DNA of 37,963 nucleotides from Desulfuromonadaceae bacterium. Lineage in GTDB: Bacteria; Desulfobacterota; Desulfuromonadia; Desulfuromonadales; JAHYIW01. Below, piece by piece: positions 1 to 8,541 of this stretch. The DNA is taken from positions 1 to 37,963 of the forward strand of contig JAHYIW010000002.1 of NCBI GenBank assembly GCA_019429445.1. The letters run 5' to 3'. Within the stretch, counting starts at the first letter, position 1; each line of letters opens with the position of its first letter. A program made the position numbers and the translations under genes. The notes under the pieces were generated by a model. It did no database searches and was not told where the DNA came from. It saw only the letters and a list, made by a program, of their open reading frames with translations.

Positions 1-379
1 GCCAAAAGTGAGAAACTCGCCATTTTACAAACACGGGATACGTGCGTCCGGGATTCACGTTAAAAGCTAACCATTTAATTTTAAGAGATTATAGATTCAG
101 CTTGACAGGCGGACTATAGAATGTCCCCCTTCTGCCTCTACTCTACCCCTTCTGCCCCCCTTCTGCGCGCAAGACTTTATCGTGAAATAAACTCTATTAT
201 TTTTTCATATTACAGGTTAATATGCCAGATTAGTATTGTCTTAGTGTCTTGTGGTTGGCGAGTTTTATCCCAGGTGCTTTTTACGAGCGGAGAGTAATTC
301 CTCATTTTGGTGATGAAACTGTTCGAGTTGCTTGATCGTACGGTGGCTGGCGTAGTTGTCCTAGCAGGAGGTCATTTCA
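1..379. other. Non-coding leader region upstream of 12-heme cytochrome
   Basis: No convincing coding sequence is seen in these 379 bases. Three copies of the 10-mer CCCCTTCTGC lie at 126-135, 146-155 and 157-166. A strong Shine-Dalgarno (AGGAGG at about 365-370) serves the cytochrome gene that starts at 380. I could not place a convincing sigma-70 or sigma-54 promoter. A run resembling the -24/-12 elements near 343-360 has the wrong spacing. The leader is long enough to hold regulatory sites. Confidence 0.5.
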
Positions 380-2749
380 ATGTCTAAACAATGGTCCACA
401 TTCACTCTTGTGCTTCTGGCATCTTTTCTTCTGTCGAGCTGCGGCAGTGAACAAAGTAGCGATTCTGCGACCCTGGCGCCGTTTTCTGCCGTCGGTGCGC
501 AGAAAACCGGCGATTGTACATCGTGTCACTCCATCGATGTGCATACCAACGTCAGTGGCATCGCCGGGGTGAACAAGGCCGCAGACGGTTCTGCTTCGGC
601 CATAACGCATGACTGTGAAGATTGTCATGGTGGCGGTCAATATCATCGTGGTGTGGGTCCCATTCCATATCCGGCCCCCGACGGTTCGCGTTGCGTTACC
701 TGCCATGCCGATCAGGTAAACGCGGTACTTGCCACCAAGCATAACGCGCAAGAGCCCGATAATGCCGCAATGCTTGCGACGAGTCATGAGACCAACTACT
801 GTCAGCGTTGTCATACGGCTGAGGGCTCGCGGGTTTTTGCTCAGGTGATCGGCAATGCTGATGTTTACGCCTACAATTCGGTCGTTAATCCGGCCGGACG
901 CATTGGCGTGGGGGGAGAATTTGAACCGCTGCCCAGTAAAGATTCTTCGACAAACCCGCTGTTGCACAATCCGACCTGTGCCGCTTGTCACAATCCGTTG
1001 ACCAAAGAACTTGTTTCGATTCCGGGGTGGAACCCGAATGGCAACGGGGTGGCGGACCAGTTCGACATGTGTACCAGTTGTCACACGCTTAAACTTAACG
1101 ACGGCACCTTGCTTGGCTCCGGACTGCCGCTGGAAGATGGCGCCGGAAGATTAACTGAAAAATTCTATCATAATACGTCCTGGTATCGAACGCTGCTCTC
1201 GACCCATCGCGACAATCCGGATACCGGTTCGGTGGGTGACACAGACGGCAATGCCGGGAACGGTATTACCGACGCCGCTTCTCCCATCGAAGGGTACGTC
1301 ATTCGCGAAAAGAGTGCAAACCCCTGTTTCGATTGTCATGGTCATAACTTGCTGACCAATACCAATAACCTCACTCGTAAATTGAGAAATAACAACGGTT
1401 CCGGTTACGCGGAAGATCCTGCTGTTGAAAAAACAGTTTATACGGAGTGGGCCGGGTCTGCTCATGCTGGTGGATTGCTGAAAGCGAAGTACGCTGCGCA
1501 GATGACGGGCAACAAACACCCGGACACTGATGCTTTGGTTCTGCGGGACGCGCGGATGACGCAACTGGTTTCAGACGCTGCGGTTCAGGATGCTCCCCTC
1601 GGCAACGCCTGGGTTCATTACAATTGGGATCGTTCCGGGCGTGCTGCCTGTCAGATGTGTCACACTGCAACCGGTGCCGCCAACTTCTTGAACGACCCGG
1701 CAACTTATGACGCTGCCAATAACAATTTTGACCATCTCTCCGGCTGGACCGGCAACGAAGCCAATGGTTCTCCGCAGAACGAAGTCCTTTACTGCTGGGC
1801 GTGCCATAGCAATGCCGGTGAAGGTGCATTGCGCACACCGGGTGCGATTACCCTGGCTTATCAGGCGGACGGCGCAGATATCACTCTGCCCGACATGGGT
1901 AACTCCAACGTTTGCTACAACTGCCACAGTGGTCGTGGCAACATGGGCTCACTCCTCGGGGCAGCTACTGCCGACCCGGCTGGCGCCGCTGTTACCGGTG
2001 GCACCAAGACCCACTACTTCGCCAGCGGTGCCACCATTTACCAGGCATTGACCAAGATCGGCTACATGTATGCCGGTCTGAGCTACACCGACAAATCCTA
2101 CTTTGCCCACAATAGCCTCGGCTGCGCTGAGTGCCACATGACCGGAGACACTCCGACCGACCAGGCCAGCCATACCTTTGATGTGGTCGAAAAGGACGCC
2201 ACTACTGGCGTTATCACGGCAATTGCATCGAAGAAATGTGTTGAATGCCATGATGGTGAGCACGCCCTGTTCGTCTCCGATTCTCAGATTGGCGACACGC
2301 TGAATATATGGAATGGGAGTGCGGCTGTCCCGACTGTCGTGACGCAGTTGATGGCTGATGATGCAGCTGCCGAGATGGAGCACGAAGCCCACGGCTATCA
2401 CAATGCTATCGAGGTGCTCGGTGCAGTTCTGACTGCTGCGGGGACACCGCCACAGGCCGGTTACCCCTACTTTAGTGGAACGGCTACCGATCAGGGCCAC
2501 GGTGGTGCAATGCACAACTGGAGCTACCTGCATCATGAACCGGGTGCCTATGCCCACAACCGCTTCTACGCCAAGCGCCTGATTTTTGATTCTATTGACT
2601 GGCTGACCAATGCCACGAATGGCAGCGTTGATGCAGCCGGCAGCAGGACCCTCAACGGGGCCATATATCTTGATCCTGCTACCTATGGCGCAGCCATCAC
2701 ATGGCTCGGTGGCGACACAACTACGGGGATTGTCAGCACCCGGCCGTAA
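380..2749 (+). CDS. Dodecaheme c-type cytochrome lipoprotein
   Basis: A predicted exported lipoprotein of 789 aa with 12 CXXCH heme c attachment motifs. The first is at residues 46-50 and the last near residue 625. The N-terminus is a lipoprotein signal: positive start, hydrophobic run, lipobox LSSC with the modified cysteine at residue 21. The final ~160 residues carry no heme motif and may form a separate fold or docking region. Multiheme lipoproteins of this kind in Geobacter and Desulfuromonas usually sit at the outer membrane and pass electrons to metals, electrodes or partner cytochromes. The number of hemes equals that of Geobacter OmcB, but I do not recognise the sequence as OmcB and give no symbol. 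The start is fixed by AGGAGG 9 bases upstream. The gene stands alone and is closed by a strong terminator. Heme content is read directly; location and electron-transfer role are inferred. Confidence 0.9.
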   Translation: MSKQWSTFTLVLLASFLLSSCGSEQSSDSATLAPFSAVGAQKTGDCTSCHSIDVHTNVSGIAGVNKAADGSASAITHDCEDCHGGGQYHRGVGPIPYPAPDGSRCVTCHADQVNAVLATKHNAQEPDNAAMLATSHETNYCQRCHTAEGSRVFAQVIGNADVYAYNSVVNPAGRIGVGGEFEPLPSKDSSTNPLLHNPTCAACHNPLTKELVSIPGWNPNGNGVADQFDMCTSCHTLKLNDGTLLGSGLPLEDGAGRLTEKFYHNTSWYRTLLSTHRDNPDTGSVGDTDGNAGNGITDAASPIEGYVIREKSANPCFDCHGHNLLTNTNNLTRKLRNNNGSGYAEDPAVEKTVYTEWAGSAHAGGLLKAKYAAQMTGNKHPDTDALVLRDARMTQLVSDAAVQDAPLGNAWVHYNWDRSGRAACQMCHTATGAANFLNDPATYDAANNNFDHLSGWTGNEANGSPQNEVLYCWACHSNAGEGALRTPGAITLAYQADGADITLPDMGNSNVCYNCHSGRGNMGSLLGAATADPAGAAVTGGTKTHYFASGATIYQALTKIGYMYAGLSYTDKSYFAHNSLGCAECHMTGDTPTDQASHTFDVVEKDATTGVITAIASKKCVECHDGEHALFVSDSQIGDTLNIWNGSAAVPTVVTQLMADDAAAEMEHEAHGYHNAIEVLGAVLTAAGTPPQAGYPYFSGTATDQGHGGAMHNWSYLHHEPGAYAHNRFYAKRLIFDSIDWLTNATNGSVDAAGSRTLNGAIYLDPATYGAAITWLGGDTTTGIVSTRP

Positions 2750-2779
2750 TCTGGCTGATTATCACTAAGAATGATATTG

Positions 2780-2806
2780 CCGGGCCCTTCGGGGCCCGGT
2801 TTTTTT
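2780..2806 (+). terminator. Rho-independent terminator after 12-heme cytochrome
   Basis: A perfect 8-bp GC-rich stem (CCGGGCCC / GGGCCCGG) with a TTCG tetraloop is followed by a run of seven T (2800-2806). It lies 31 bases after the cytochrome stop codon, so the gene is probably a monocistronic unit. Confidence 0.93.
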
Positions 2807-2832
2807 GGTTTGCCCAGCGTAGCTGGCAAACC
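2807..2832. repeat. Second hairpin adjacent to the terminator
   Basis: An inverted repeat GGTTTGCC ... GGCAAACC, with an inner AGC/GCT pairing and one bulged C, follows directly on the T-run of the terminator. It has no T-tract on either strand, so it is unlikely to terminate by itself. It may stabilise 3' ends or be incidental. Confidence 0.4.
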
Positions 2833-2932
2833 CGGCCCGTTGAAAGATACGGGCGTCACCCCGATCAGGGGGAAGACAATCTGAATCGCAAGGGCGTTGC
2901 TGGTAACGCTTGTTCAGCCCTTGTTTTTCTCC

Positions 2933-3640
2933 CTATCCCATATCCATCCCCGCCGCCTTGCCGATCCAGCCGAACATTTTCAGATGCCGATAGAGGTTGT
3001 AGCACCCCATCAATGCCACCATTGCCCCCGCAGCACGAATCATCCAGCGATGTGATGCCATGCCGAGACGTTGCGCGGCGGTGCCGAACAGCAACAGTGC
3101 CGGGGCGGTGCCGAGGCCGAAAAAGAACATGGTCAGTGCGCCTTTGACTGGTGAGGCACTTTGTGCGGCGGTGATAAACATGGCGTAAAGAAAACCGCAC
3201 GGTAAAAAACCGAAAAGCATCCCCAGCGGGAGCGCGGCAAGGGCAGGGGGCAAGTGGTTGCGCAACGAACCGACCGCTTGACTCATCGCTTGCAGTGGGC
3301 CGGGAAATTCCAGTTTCATCACATTCAGCCAGGTCAGCAGCCCGGCGGTACCGATGCCGATGAGGATGACAAAAAGATCAGAGCCAAGGAGCAAGTAGCG
3401 GGTGATCTGCCTGAAATGGTCGGTATAGGCCATGGCCGAGCCAACCCAGCCGACGGCCAAACCGATAACCGTATAGGTCATTGTGCGCCCCAGGTTGTAG
3501 AGGAGGTGGAATGTTATCCCCCCGGCGCGACCGTCGTGCGACAAGGACAATGCCCCCACCAGTCCGCCGCACATGCCAATACAATGGCCAAAGCCAAGCA
3601 GCCCGGTCATGAATGCCATTGTGTATAAAGGGTCAATCAT
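2933..3640 (-). CDS. TauE/SafE-like (DsbD_2/UreH-like) membrane protein of the cbb3 cluster
   Basis: A polytopic inner-membrane protein of about 235 aa with roughly six hydrophobic segments. The early motif GFGHCIGMCGGLVGAL and a later LPCGFLY motif are typical of the sulfite exporter TauE/SafE family proteins (UreH/DsbD_2-like domain) found beside ccoGHIS genes. In those clusters the protein is thought to help copper or redox handling during cbb3 oxidase assembly; the exact substrate is not known. An ATG 12 bases upstream (3652) overlaps the Shine-Dalgarno GGAGG, which sits 5 bases before the ATG at 3640, so 3640 is the better start. It is the last gene of the minus-strand cco maturation group, 60 bases after ccoS. 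Family is clear; role is inferred from context. Confidence 0.82.
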   Translation of the reverse strand: MIDPLYTMAFMTGLLGFGHCIGMCGGLVGALSLSHDGRAGGITFHLLYNLGRTMTYTVIGLAVGWVGSAMAYTDHFRQITRYLLLGSDLFVILIGIGTAGLLTWLNVMKLEFPGPLQAMSQAVGSLRNHLPPALAALPLGMLFGFLPCGFLYAMFITAAQSASPVKGALTMFFFGLGTAPALLLFGTAAQRLGMASHRWMIRAAGAMVALMGCYNLYRHLKMFGWIGKAAGMDMG

Positions 3641-3700
3641 CGTTGCCTCCATAAATCGGGTTTTGATTATTCTGTTTCATGCGTGAAATTGTTACGCGTT

Positions 3701-3847
3701 TTATTCATCGTCATCATCCAGCATCCGATGCTTCGGCCCTTCAATATCGTCAAAATCACCCCGCCTGACGGTGTGCATGAAAAACAGCCAGGCACCGAGC
3801 CCGATGCAGAACGACAGAATAATTAAAATCACGATCGATTTAAACAT
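3701..3847 (-). CDS. ccoS: CcoS, cbb3 oxidase assembly protein
   Basis: A 48-aa single-span membrane protein beginning MFKSIVILIILSFCIG, with the hydrophobic helix in the first ~25 residues and an acidic tail ending MLDDDDE. Size, position directly after ccoI and the FDDIEGP segment match CcoS, which is needed for cofactor (heme/copper) insertion into cbb3 oxidase. The ATG at 3847 is preceded by AAGGA, which lies inside the end of ccoI; the ccoI stop is only 2 bases upstream, so translation is probably coupled. An in-frame upstream extension to 3898 lies inside ccoI and is unlikely to be used. The tail resembles that of CcoQ in this cluster. Confidence 0.9.
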   Translation of the reverse strand: MFKSIVILIILSFCIGLGAWLFFMHTVRRGDFDDIEGPKHRMLDDDDE

Positions 3848-3849
3848 CG

Positions 3850-6246
3850 TCAGTCCTTTCTGATCCGTTTGAGTCGCAGCGAATTGGTCACGACGCAAAC
3901 GGAACTGAGCGCCATGGCTGCTGCACCGTAGACCGGAGCAAGTTTGCCGCTGGCGGCGAGGGGGATGGCCACCAGATTGTAGCTGAAGGCCCAGAGCAGA
4001 TTTTGGCGAATAATGCGCACTGTCTGCCGGGCCAGACGCAAGGCGAAAGGGATGTTCGTCAGGTCGGCACGGGCAAGCACCAGATCAGCGCTTTCAATGG
4101 CGATATCGGTTCCTCCGCTGATGGCACAACCGACGTGGGCACTGACAAGGGCCGGTGCGTCGTTGATGCCGTCGCCAACCATTAGCGTATGTTGCCCGCT
4201 ACGTTCCGCATCTTTAATCAGCGCCACTTTGTCCGCCGGGGTCAGTTCAGCGTGATACTTGTCCAGCCGGAGGATGGTGGCAATGTGCGCGGCAACACCT
4301 GTTTGATCGCCGGTCAGCAGCAGCGTCCCCAGCCCCATTCTTTTCAGGGCCGCGACGGCGGTTGCGGCTTCGTCGCGGAGTTGATCGGCAAGACTGATGC
4401 AACCAATATATTTTCCGTGCAGGGCAACGTGGACTTCGCTGCGCTCGTTTTCAGTCCGCGCGGCGGTGATTCCCTGTTCATGAAGATAGCGCCAGCTCCC
4501 GGTCAGCAGCAGTCCTTCGTCGGTCTGCAGTGCCGTCCCGCGTCCCGGAATCGTTTGGACATGCGCTACGGGAAGGGTGCTGACGCCGCGTTCCACAGCC
4601 GCTTGAATAATGCCGCGCGCCAGCGGATGGGAACTTCCGGCTGCGGCGCGGGCGGCAAGTTCGAGTAAACGTTCTGCGCTGCATTCATGGGGGGAAAGGT
4701 GTGTCACCAGCGGGCGACCGTCGGTGAGCGTGCCGGTTTTGTCAAAGGCGACCAGATCGACCTGAGCGCAACCTTCAAGGATATCGCCGCCGCGAAAAAG
4801 GATGCCGTGCTCGGCGGCATTCCCGGTTGCAACCATCACCGCCATCGGCGTTGCCAGGCCCAGTGCGCAGGGGCAGGCGACGACCAGAACGGTAATCGCA
4901 TGGAGCCACCCGCCGGGCTGGTCAAACCAGTAGAGCCAGGTCCCGACTGCAACCAGCAGGACCAGCGGGATAAAGATCATGGCGACACGGTCCGCCAGAC
5001 GTTGCAGCGGCGCTTTGCACGCCTGAGCCTGTTCGACCAGTCGGGCGACGCGGGCAACAAACGATTCATTGGCGACTGCGGTGACCAGAATTTCGACACT
5101 GCCGCTCAAATTCAGTGTTCCGGCAACAATTTTCATGCCCGGTTCACGCACCACCGGCAGCGGTTCGCCATTGACCGCGGCCTCGTCCACTTCGGTACAT
5201 CCGCTGAGAATCTGGCCATCGACGGGGAAACGTTCCCCGGCGCCGACCAGAATATGATCAGCAATCAGCAACTGATGGCTGTCGACCTCGGTAACACCCT
5301 CGCCCGTTATTCGTCGGGCGCGGCAGGGTGCGAGTTGTAAGAGGCGATCAATCCCCGATGAGGCCTGGCGGCGCGCCCCGCTTTCGTAAAGACGTCCGGC
5401 AAGAATCAAGGTGACAATCATCGCGGCGGTGTCAAAATAGACTTCACCACCCTGGCTCAGGGCATAAAGACTGTAACTGTAAGCGGAAACGGTGCCGAGG
5501 GTAATCAGCAGGTCCATATTTGCACTGCGGTTGCGCAGACTGAACCAGGCTCCACGCAGAAAGGGGAAACCGCCATAGAAGACGACCGGGGTCGCGACCA
5601 GCGCCGCAAGGATTTGCAGTAACTGGCGCGTGTCGGGGTCGATGCCGCGCAGATAGCCGCCGTACAGGGCAATAGAAAACCCCATCAGCTGCATGGAGAG
5701 GAATGCCGCGGTGCCGAAACGCAAGAGCAGGGAACGGCGCTCGCGTTCAGCCGCGCGTTGCAGTTCATCGGGGGTGTAGGGGCGAGGCAGATAACCGATT
5801 TCTGCGAGGCGGGTGCAGATCCCAGCCGGGGTCGTTCGGGTCGGGTCAAAACCGACCAGGAGCCGATGCGTCGCGAAATTAACCCGCGCGGTGATGATAC
5901 CGGGATGTTCGTCGAGCAGTCGTTCAATCAGCCAGACACAGGCGGCACAATGAATCCCCTCGATGATCAGACTGATCTCGCTCTTGTCACCAGCGTGGGT
6001 GACATATCGTTGCAGGTAGTCGGCATCAAATTGCCGGGTAAAAGCTTCACGGATAATCCCTGCCTTACGCTCACGGCGACGGTAAAATGACTCCAGCCCC
6101 GCTCCGCGGATAATCAGATAGGCCCCACGGCAGCCGTGACAACAGAAATTCAGCACGTCATCATCCACCGTTTCCGTGACCCGTTCAGCGGGGGGGAAGG
6201 GGAGATCACAGTGGATACAGCGCAGTTGAGGGTTTTCGGCCATCAT
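3850..6246 (-). CDS. ccoI: CcoI/FixI-type copper P1B-ATPase
   Basis: A 798-aa heavy-metal translocating P-type ATPase. From N to C it has a cysteine-rich metal-binding segment (CIHC ... CCHGC), an HMA domain with GIHCAACVW, membrane helices, the transmembrane metal site CPCALG, the phosphorylation motif DKTGTLT, the HP motif (SSHPLARG) and the hinge GDGINDAP. The family (CcoI/FixI/CtpA) exports Cu(I) to the periplasmic side for delivery to the CuB site of cbb3 oxidase, not for detoxification; the cco neighbours support that use. The ATG at 6246 overlaps the ccoH stop (TGATG), which implies coupling. A GTG one codon upstream (6249) and an ATG one codon downstream (6243) are alternative starts. 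All catalytic motifs are intact. Confidence 0.95.
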   Translation of the reverse strand: MMAENPQLRCIHCDLPFPPAERVTETVDDDVLNFCCHGCRGAYLIIRGAGLESFYRRRERKAGIIREAFTRQFDADYLQRYVTHAGDKSEISLIIEGIHCAACVWLIERLLDEHPGIITARVNFATHRLLVGFDPTRTTPAGICTRLAEIGYLPRPYTPDELQRAAERERRSLLLRFGTAAFLSMQLMGFSIALYGGYLRGIDPDTRQLLQILAALVATPVVFYGGFPFLRGAWFSLRNRSANMDLLITLGTVSAYSYSLYALSQGGEVYFDTAAMIVTLILAGRLYESGARRQASSGIDRLLQLAPCRARRITGEGVTEVDSHQLLIADHILVGAGERFPVDGQILSGCTEVDEAAVNGEPLPVVREPGMKIVAGTLNLSGSVEILVTAVANESFVARVARLVEQAQACKAPLQRLADRVAMIFIPLVLLVAVGTWLYWFDQPGGWLHAITVLVVACPCALGLATPMAVMVATGNAAEHGILFRGGDILEGCAQVDLVAFDKTGTLTDGRPLVTHLSPHECSAERLLELAARAAAGSSHPLARGIIQAAVERGVSTLPVAHVQTIPGRGTALQTDEGLLLTGSWRYLHEQGITAARTENERSEVHVALHGKYIGCISLADQLRDEAATAVAALKRMGLGTLLLTGDQTGVAAHIATILRLDKYHAELTPADKVALIKDAERSGQHTLMVGDGINDAPALVSAHVGCAISGGTDIAIESADLVLARADLTNIPFALRLARQTVRIIRQNLLWAFSYNLVAIPLAASGKLAPVYGAAAMALSSVCVVTNSLRLKRIRKD

Positions 6247-6692
6247 CACGCTTCCGGGAGATTAAGGAGCAATTGTCGTTCGAGGCGCGCGCCCTGATGT
6301 TCAAATTCAATCAAAACCCTGCATTCGCCATGCAGCGTAGCGGGGAGTTGAAGGCTATAACGACCGCTACGCTCCTCGGCAAGTCGATACTGCTGCACCG
6401 CCGAACCATCGTTCGGGAAGATGAGGAGCACCCCGTCAGCGGCACTGACCGGTTGCCTGCCGTTATCGAGAGCCACGCTGAGTTGTCGCCCGGCGAGGGT
6501 CGATGTGACCTGCCAGCCCAGGGTTCTTGCGGCATTTTTTTCAATCTGGGTCTGGTTGTAGCGTAACCCCTTGCTGTAATAATCAGCATCGGTGACGCGG
6601 CTCCCTTTCGTGCTCGCCTGCCAGGTGGCCCAGACGGAGAAGGCGAGGAAACAACCGATAAGGAGCAGAATCAACTGTTGATAACGGTTCAT
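6246..6692 (-). CDS. ccoH: CcoH/FixH family cbb3 assembly protein
   Basis: A 148-aa protein with one N-terminal membrane helix (about residues 6-25) followed by a periplasmic domain. The segment DADYYSKGLRYNQTQIEKN is typical of FixH (PF05751). FixH/CcoH is required for stable cbb3 assembly and is thought to act with the copper pump CcoI. Its stop overlaps the ccoI start by one base, and it follows ccoG after 47 bases. The Shine-Dalgarno is weak. The gene looks intact and of normal length. Confidence 0.9.
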   Translation of the reverse strand: MNRYQQLILLLIGCFLAFSVWATWQASTKGSRVTDADYYSKGLRYNQTQIEKNAARTLGWQVTSTLAGRQLSVALDNGRQPVSAADGVLLIFPNDGSAVQQYRLAEERSGRYSLQLPATLHGECRVLIEFEHQGARLERQLLLNLPEA

Positions 6693-6739
6693 GATGTGGG
6701 TCCCGTTTAGTTGGCCGTTTCAGTACGCTTGAAGCGGTA

Positions 6740-7993
6740 TTATTCAGCAGGTGGCGGCAATGCTGGTAATTGTGCCGCTGCGCTGGCGACGATGGTTTCC
6801 TTGTCAAACAGGATAAATTCGATGTCTCGTCGTTGCGGCAGGGGAGAACCGACAACGACCACATCCAGGCGCCGATTTTCTCCCGGCTTGAGAAAGATTT
6901 GCGCGACCGGCCCCTTGACGGTCAGCGGCGACGGGTCGGTGCTGCGCACCTGCACGCGGTACATTGTGGTGAGTTTAGCGCGATTATTAACCCAGAGGTT
7001 GAAAAAAGTGGCCTGTTGACCGTCCGCGAGCAAACGACTGGCAACGGTGTGGGAGTGCGCCACTTTCAAGGTTGCGGACGAACGATTGTGAACGGCAAAC
7101 AGGAGCATGATCGTCAGGGCGAGCGTCGCACCAGTCAGCAGCAGGCGGCGCGGGGTGATTAAATCGCCAGCGCCGGTCGCGTGACGACCGAAACTGTAGC
7201 GGATCAAACCCGGTTCGTTACGTCGCGCCATGACCTGGCGACAGGCATCCAGACAGCGACCGCAGTTGATACAGGCGATCTGCTCACCGTCGCGAATATC
7301 GATCCCCATTGGACAGGCCCGCGCACAGGCGCCGCAATCGATGCAGCGCGCAATCTCAACAGCGGGGCGCTGAAGAGTCAACGTTGACTGATCGGCAAGC
7401 GCGCTTTGAAATCGCCCGTAAGGGCAGAAATCATGGCACATCAAGCGGCGCAGAAAGGCAAGGTCCAGGTAGACCGTCGCTGCGACGATGAGCAGCGTTC
7501 CGCTGGCAATCATATCCAGCTTGCCGTGCAGCAGCTCGCTGAAAAAGCGCGGCGGTTCGATAAAATACCAGAGCAGATTGGCCGCGACCAGCAACGACAA
7601 GGTCAGATAGATACCGTGAAGAAGAACCCGGTGAGAAGATGGCCCGGTCAGCGAGTTCCCGTCGACGGTGAGGTGCAGACGCCGGATCAGCCATTCGGTC
7701 ATATCGTTGAGGGTGGTTTGCGGACACCCCCAGCCGCACCAGACCCTGCCAAAGGTCAACGTCATCAGCAGGAAACCGAAAGTGAGCGTCAGGGTGAAAA
7801 AGAGGAACAGATACAGTTCCTCGATCCGCAAGATTTGCCCGAAGAGGTGGAGGCTGAGGGTGGGCAGATCGACCCGCAGCAGACTGACTCCGCCGGGACG
7901 CACCCACGGCAGCAGCAGGATGAACAGGGTGGTTGCCCACTGCAAGGCGCGGCGGCGTGGCCCGATAAACGTCGTGAGGGGACGGTCAGTCAT
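6740..7993 (-). CDS. ccoG: CcoG/FixG/RdxA-type 4Fe-4S membrane protein
   Basis: A membrane iron-sulfur protein of 417 aa from the ATG at 7993. It has several N-terminal hydrophobic segments, a GWGCPQT motif, CHDFCPYG, a ferredoxin-like pair of 4Fe-4S motifs (CIDCGACARACP and CINCGRCLDAC), then another membrane helix and a C-terminal Ig-like domain as in FixG. CcoG is a cupric reductase that supplies Cu(I) for cbb3 assembly in the studied bacteria. An upstream in-frame TTG at 8062 would start inside the ccoP stop and run through the terminator hairpin, so I reject it. The gene starts 22 bases after a strong terminator on the same strand, so its expression probably depends on readthrough or on a very close promoter. 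Confidence 0.93.
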   Translation of the reverse strand: MTDRPLTTFIGPRRRALQWATTLFILLLPWVRPGGVSLLRVDLPTLSLHLFGQILRIEELYLFLFFTLTLTFGFLLMTLTFGRVWCGWGCPQTTLNDMTEWLIRRLHLTVDGNSLTGPSSHRVLLHGIYLTLSLLVAANLLWYFIEPPRFFSELLHGKLDMIASGTLLIVAATVYLDLAFLRRLMCHDFCPYGRFQSALADQSTLTLQRPAVEIARCIDCGACARACPMGIDIRDGEQIACINCGRCLDACRQVMARRNEPGLIRYSFGRHATGAGDLITPRRLLLTGATLALTIMLLFAVHNRSSATLKVAHSHTVASRLLADGQQATFFNLWVNNRAKLTTMYRVQVRSTDPSPLTVKGPVAQIFLKPGENRRLDVVVVGSPLPQRRDIEFILFDKETIVASAAAQLPALPPPAE

Positions 7994-8014
7994 GGTATGT
8001 GGTGATTGTTTCTG

Positions 8015-8056
8015 AAAAAACGCGATGGGGGAGAAGTTGCCTTCTCCCCCATCGCG
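8015..8056 (-). terminator. Perfect intrinsic terminator between ccoP and ccoG
   Basis: A 16-bp perfect stem (arms 8021-8036 and 8041-8056) with a 4-base loop starts 2 bases after the ccoP stop codon. On the minus strand it is followed by six T (8020-8015). This should end most ccoNOQP transcripts before ccoG. Confidence 0.92.
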
Positions 8057-8058
8057 TA

Positions 8059-8523
8059 TCAAAGTTTGAGGAGATACTCTGCCAGGGCGGAAATTTCCGC
8101 GGCACTGAGCTGATTGCCGAAGTTGGGCATGCCGTTCGGACGACCGGAGGTAATGCTTGCTTTGATCGCGGCGACATCTTTACCGTAAATGTAGGCGGCG
8201 CCGTGCAGGGCGGGACCGATCCCTCCCTCGCCGTGACTACCATGGCACACCGCACAGTTGTCGGCGAATAACGTGGTCGCATCGATCGAGACGGGAGCTG
8301 TCGCTGCCGGGGCTGCCTGCTCGACCTGCGTCTTGTGCTCGGTCATTTTCTGTTGAAATTCAGCGTCGGACGACCACCCTGACAAGAGGTAGTAGGCCAT
8401 AAAGATGACCGCCCAGATAATCAGTCCGAAAAAGAGGATATAGAAATAGACTGGCGGTCGTTGTTCGCGGTCCTCAATGATACCGTCAGCGTGCTCGTCG
8501 TGGTGCGGATCGTTGCTGCTCAT
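8059..8523 (-). CDS. ccoP: CcoP-like monoheme subunit of cbb3 oxidase
   Basis: A 154-aa membrane-anchored cytochrome c. The N-terminus is hydrophilic and His/Asp-rich, a membrane helix spans about residues 25-46, and a single cytochrome c domain has CAVCH at residues 90-94 and a distal Met in GMPNFG. Classical CcoP is about 300 aa with two c-type hemes; this one is half that size with one heme. The missing domain appears to be fused to the C-terminus of CcoO in the same operon. It lies 18 bases after ccoQ and directly before a terminator. The subunit should pass electrons from soluble donors towards CcoO. Identification is firm from context and architecture. Confidence 0.9.
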   Translation of the reverse strand: MSSNDPHHDEHADGIIEDREQRPPVYFYILFFGLIIWAVIFMAYYLLSGWSSDAEFQQKMTEHKTQVEQAAPAATAPVSIDATTLFADNCAVCHGSHGEGGIGPALHGAAYIYGKDVAAIKASITSGRPNGMPNFGNQLSAAEISALAEYLLKL

Positions 8524-8541
8524 AGTTTATCCTTTGGCAAA

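Noticed and set aside
126-166. Three CCCCTTCTGC copies as a CRISPR-like or operator array
   Set aside because: Units are only 10 bases, two of them are one base apart, and there are no spacers of regular size. Most likely low-complexity C/T sequence.
340-362. Possible sigma-54 promoter before the 12-heme cytochrome
   Set aside because: TGGC and TTG elements are present but the GG-to-GC spacing is one base off and the -12 GC is missing.
1949-2557. Long minus-strand frame inside the 12-heme cytochrome
   Set aside because: It is antisense to a protein with 12 clear heme motifs, lacks a ribosome site and resembles no protein family.
4687-5340. 217-codon plus-strand frame inside ccoI
   Set aside because: Antisense shadow of an intact P-type ATPase; composition is biased by the opposite codons.
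7994-8062. TTG start for ccoG at 8062
   Set aside because: It would overlap the ccoP stop and code through both arms of the terminator hairpin; CcoG proteins begin near the later ATG.
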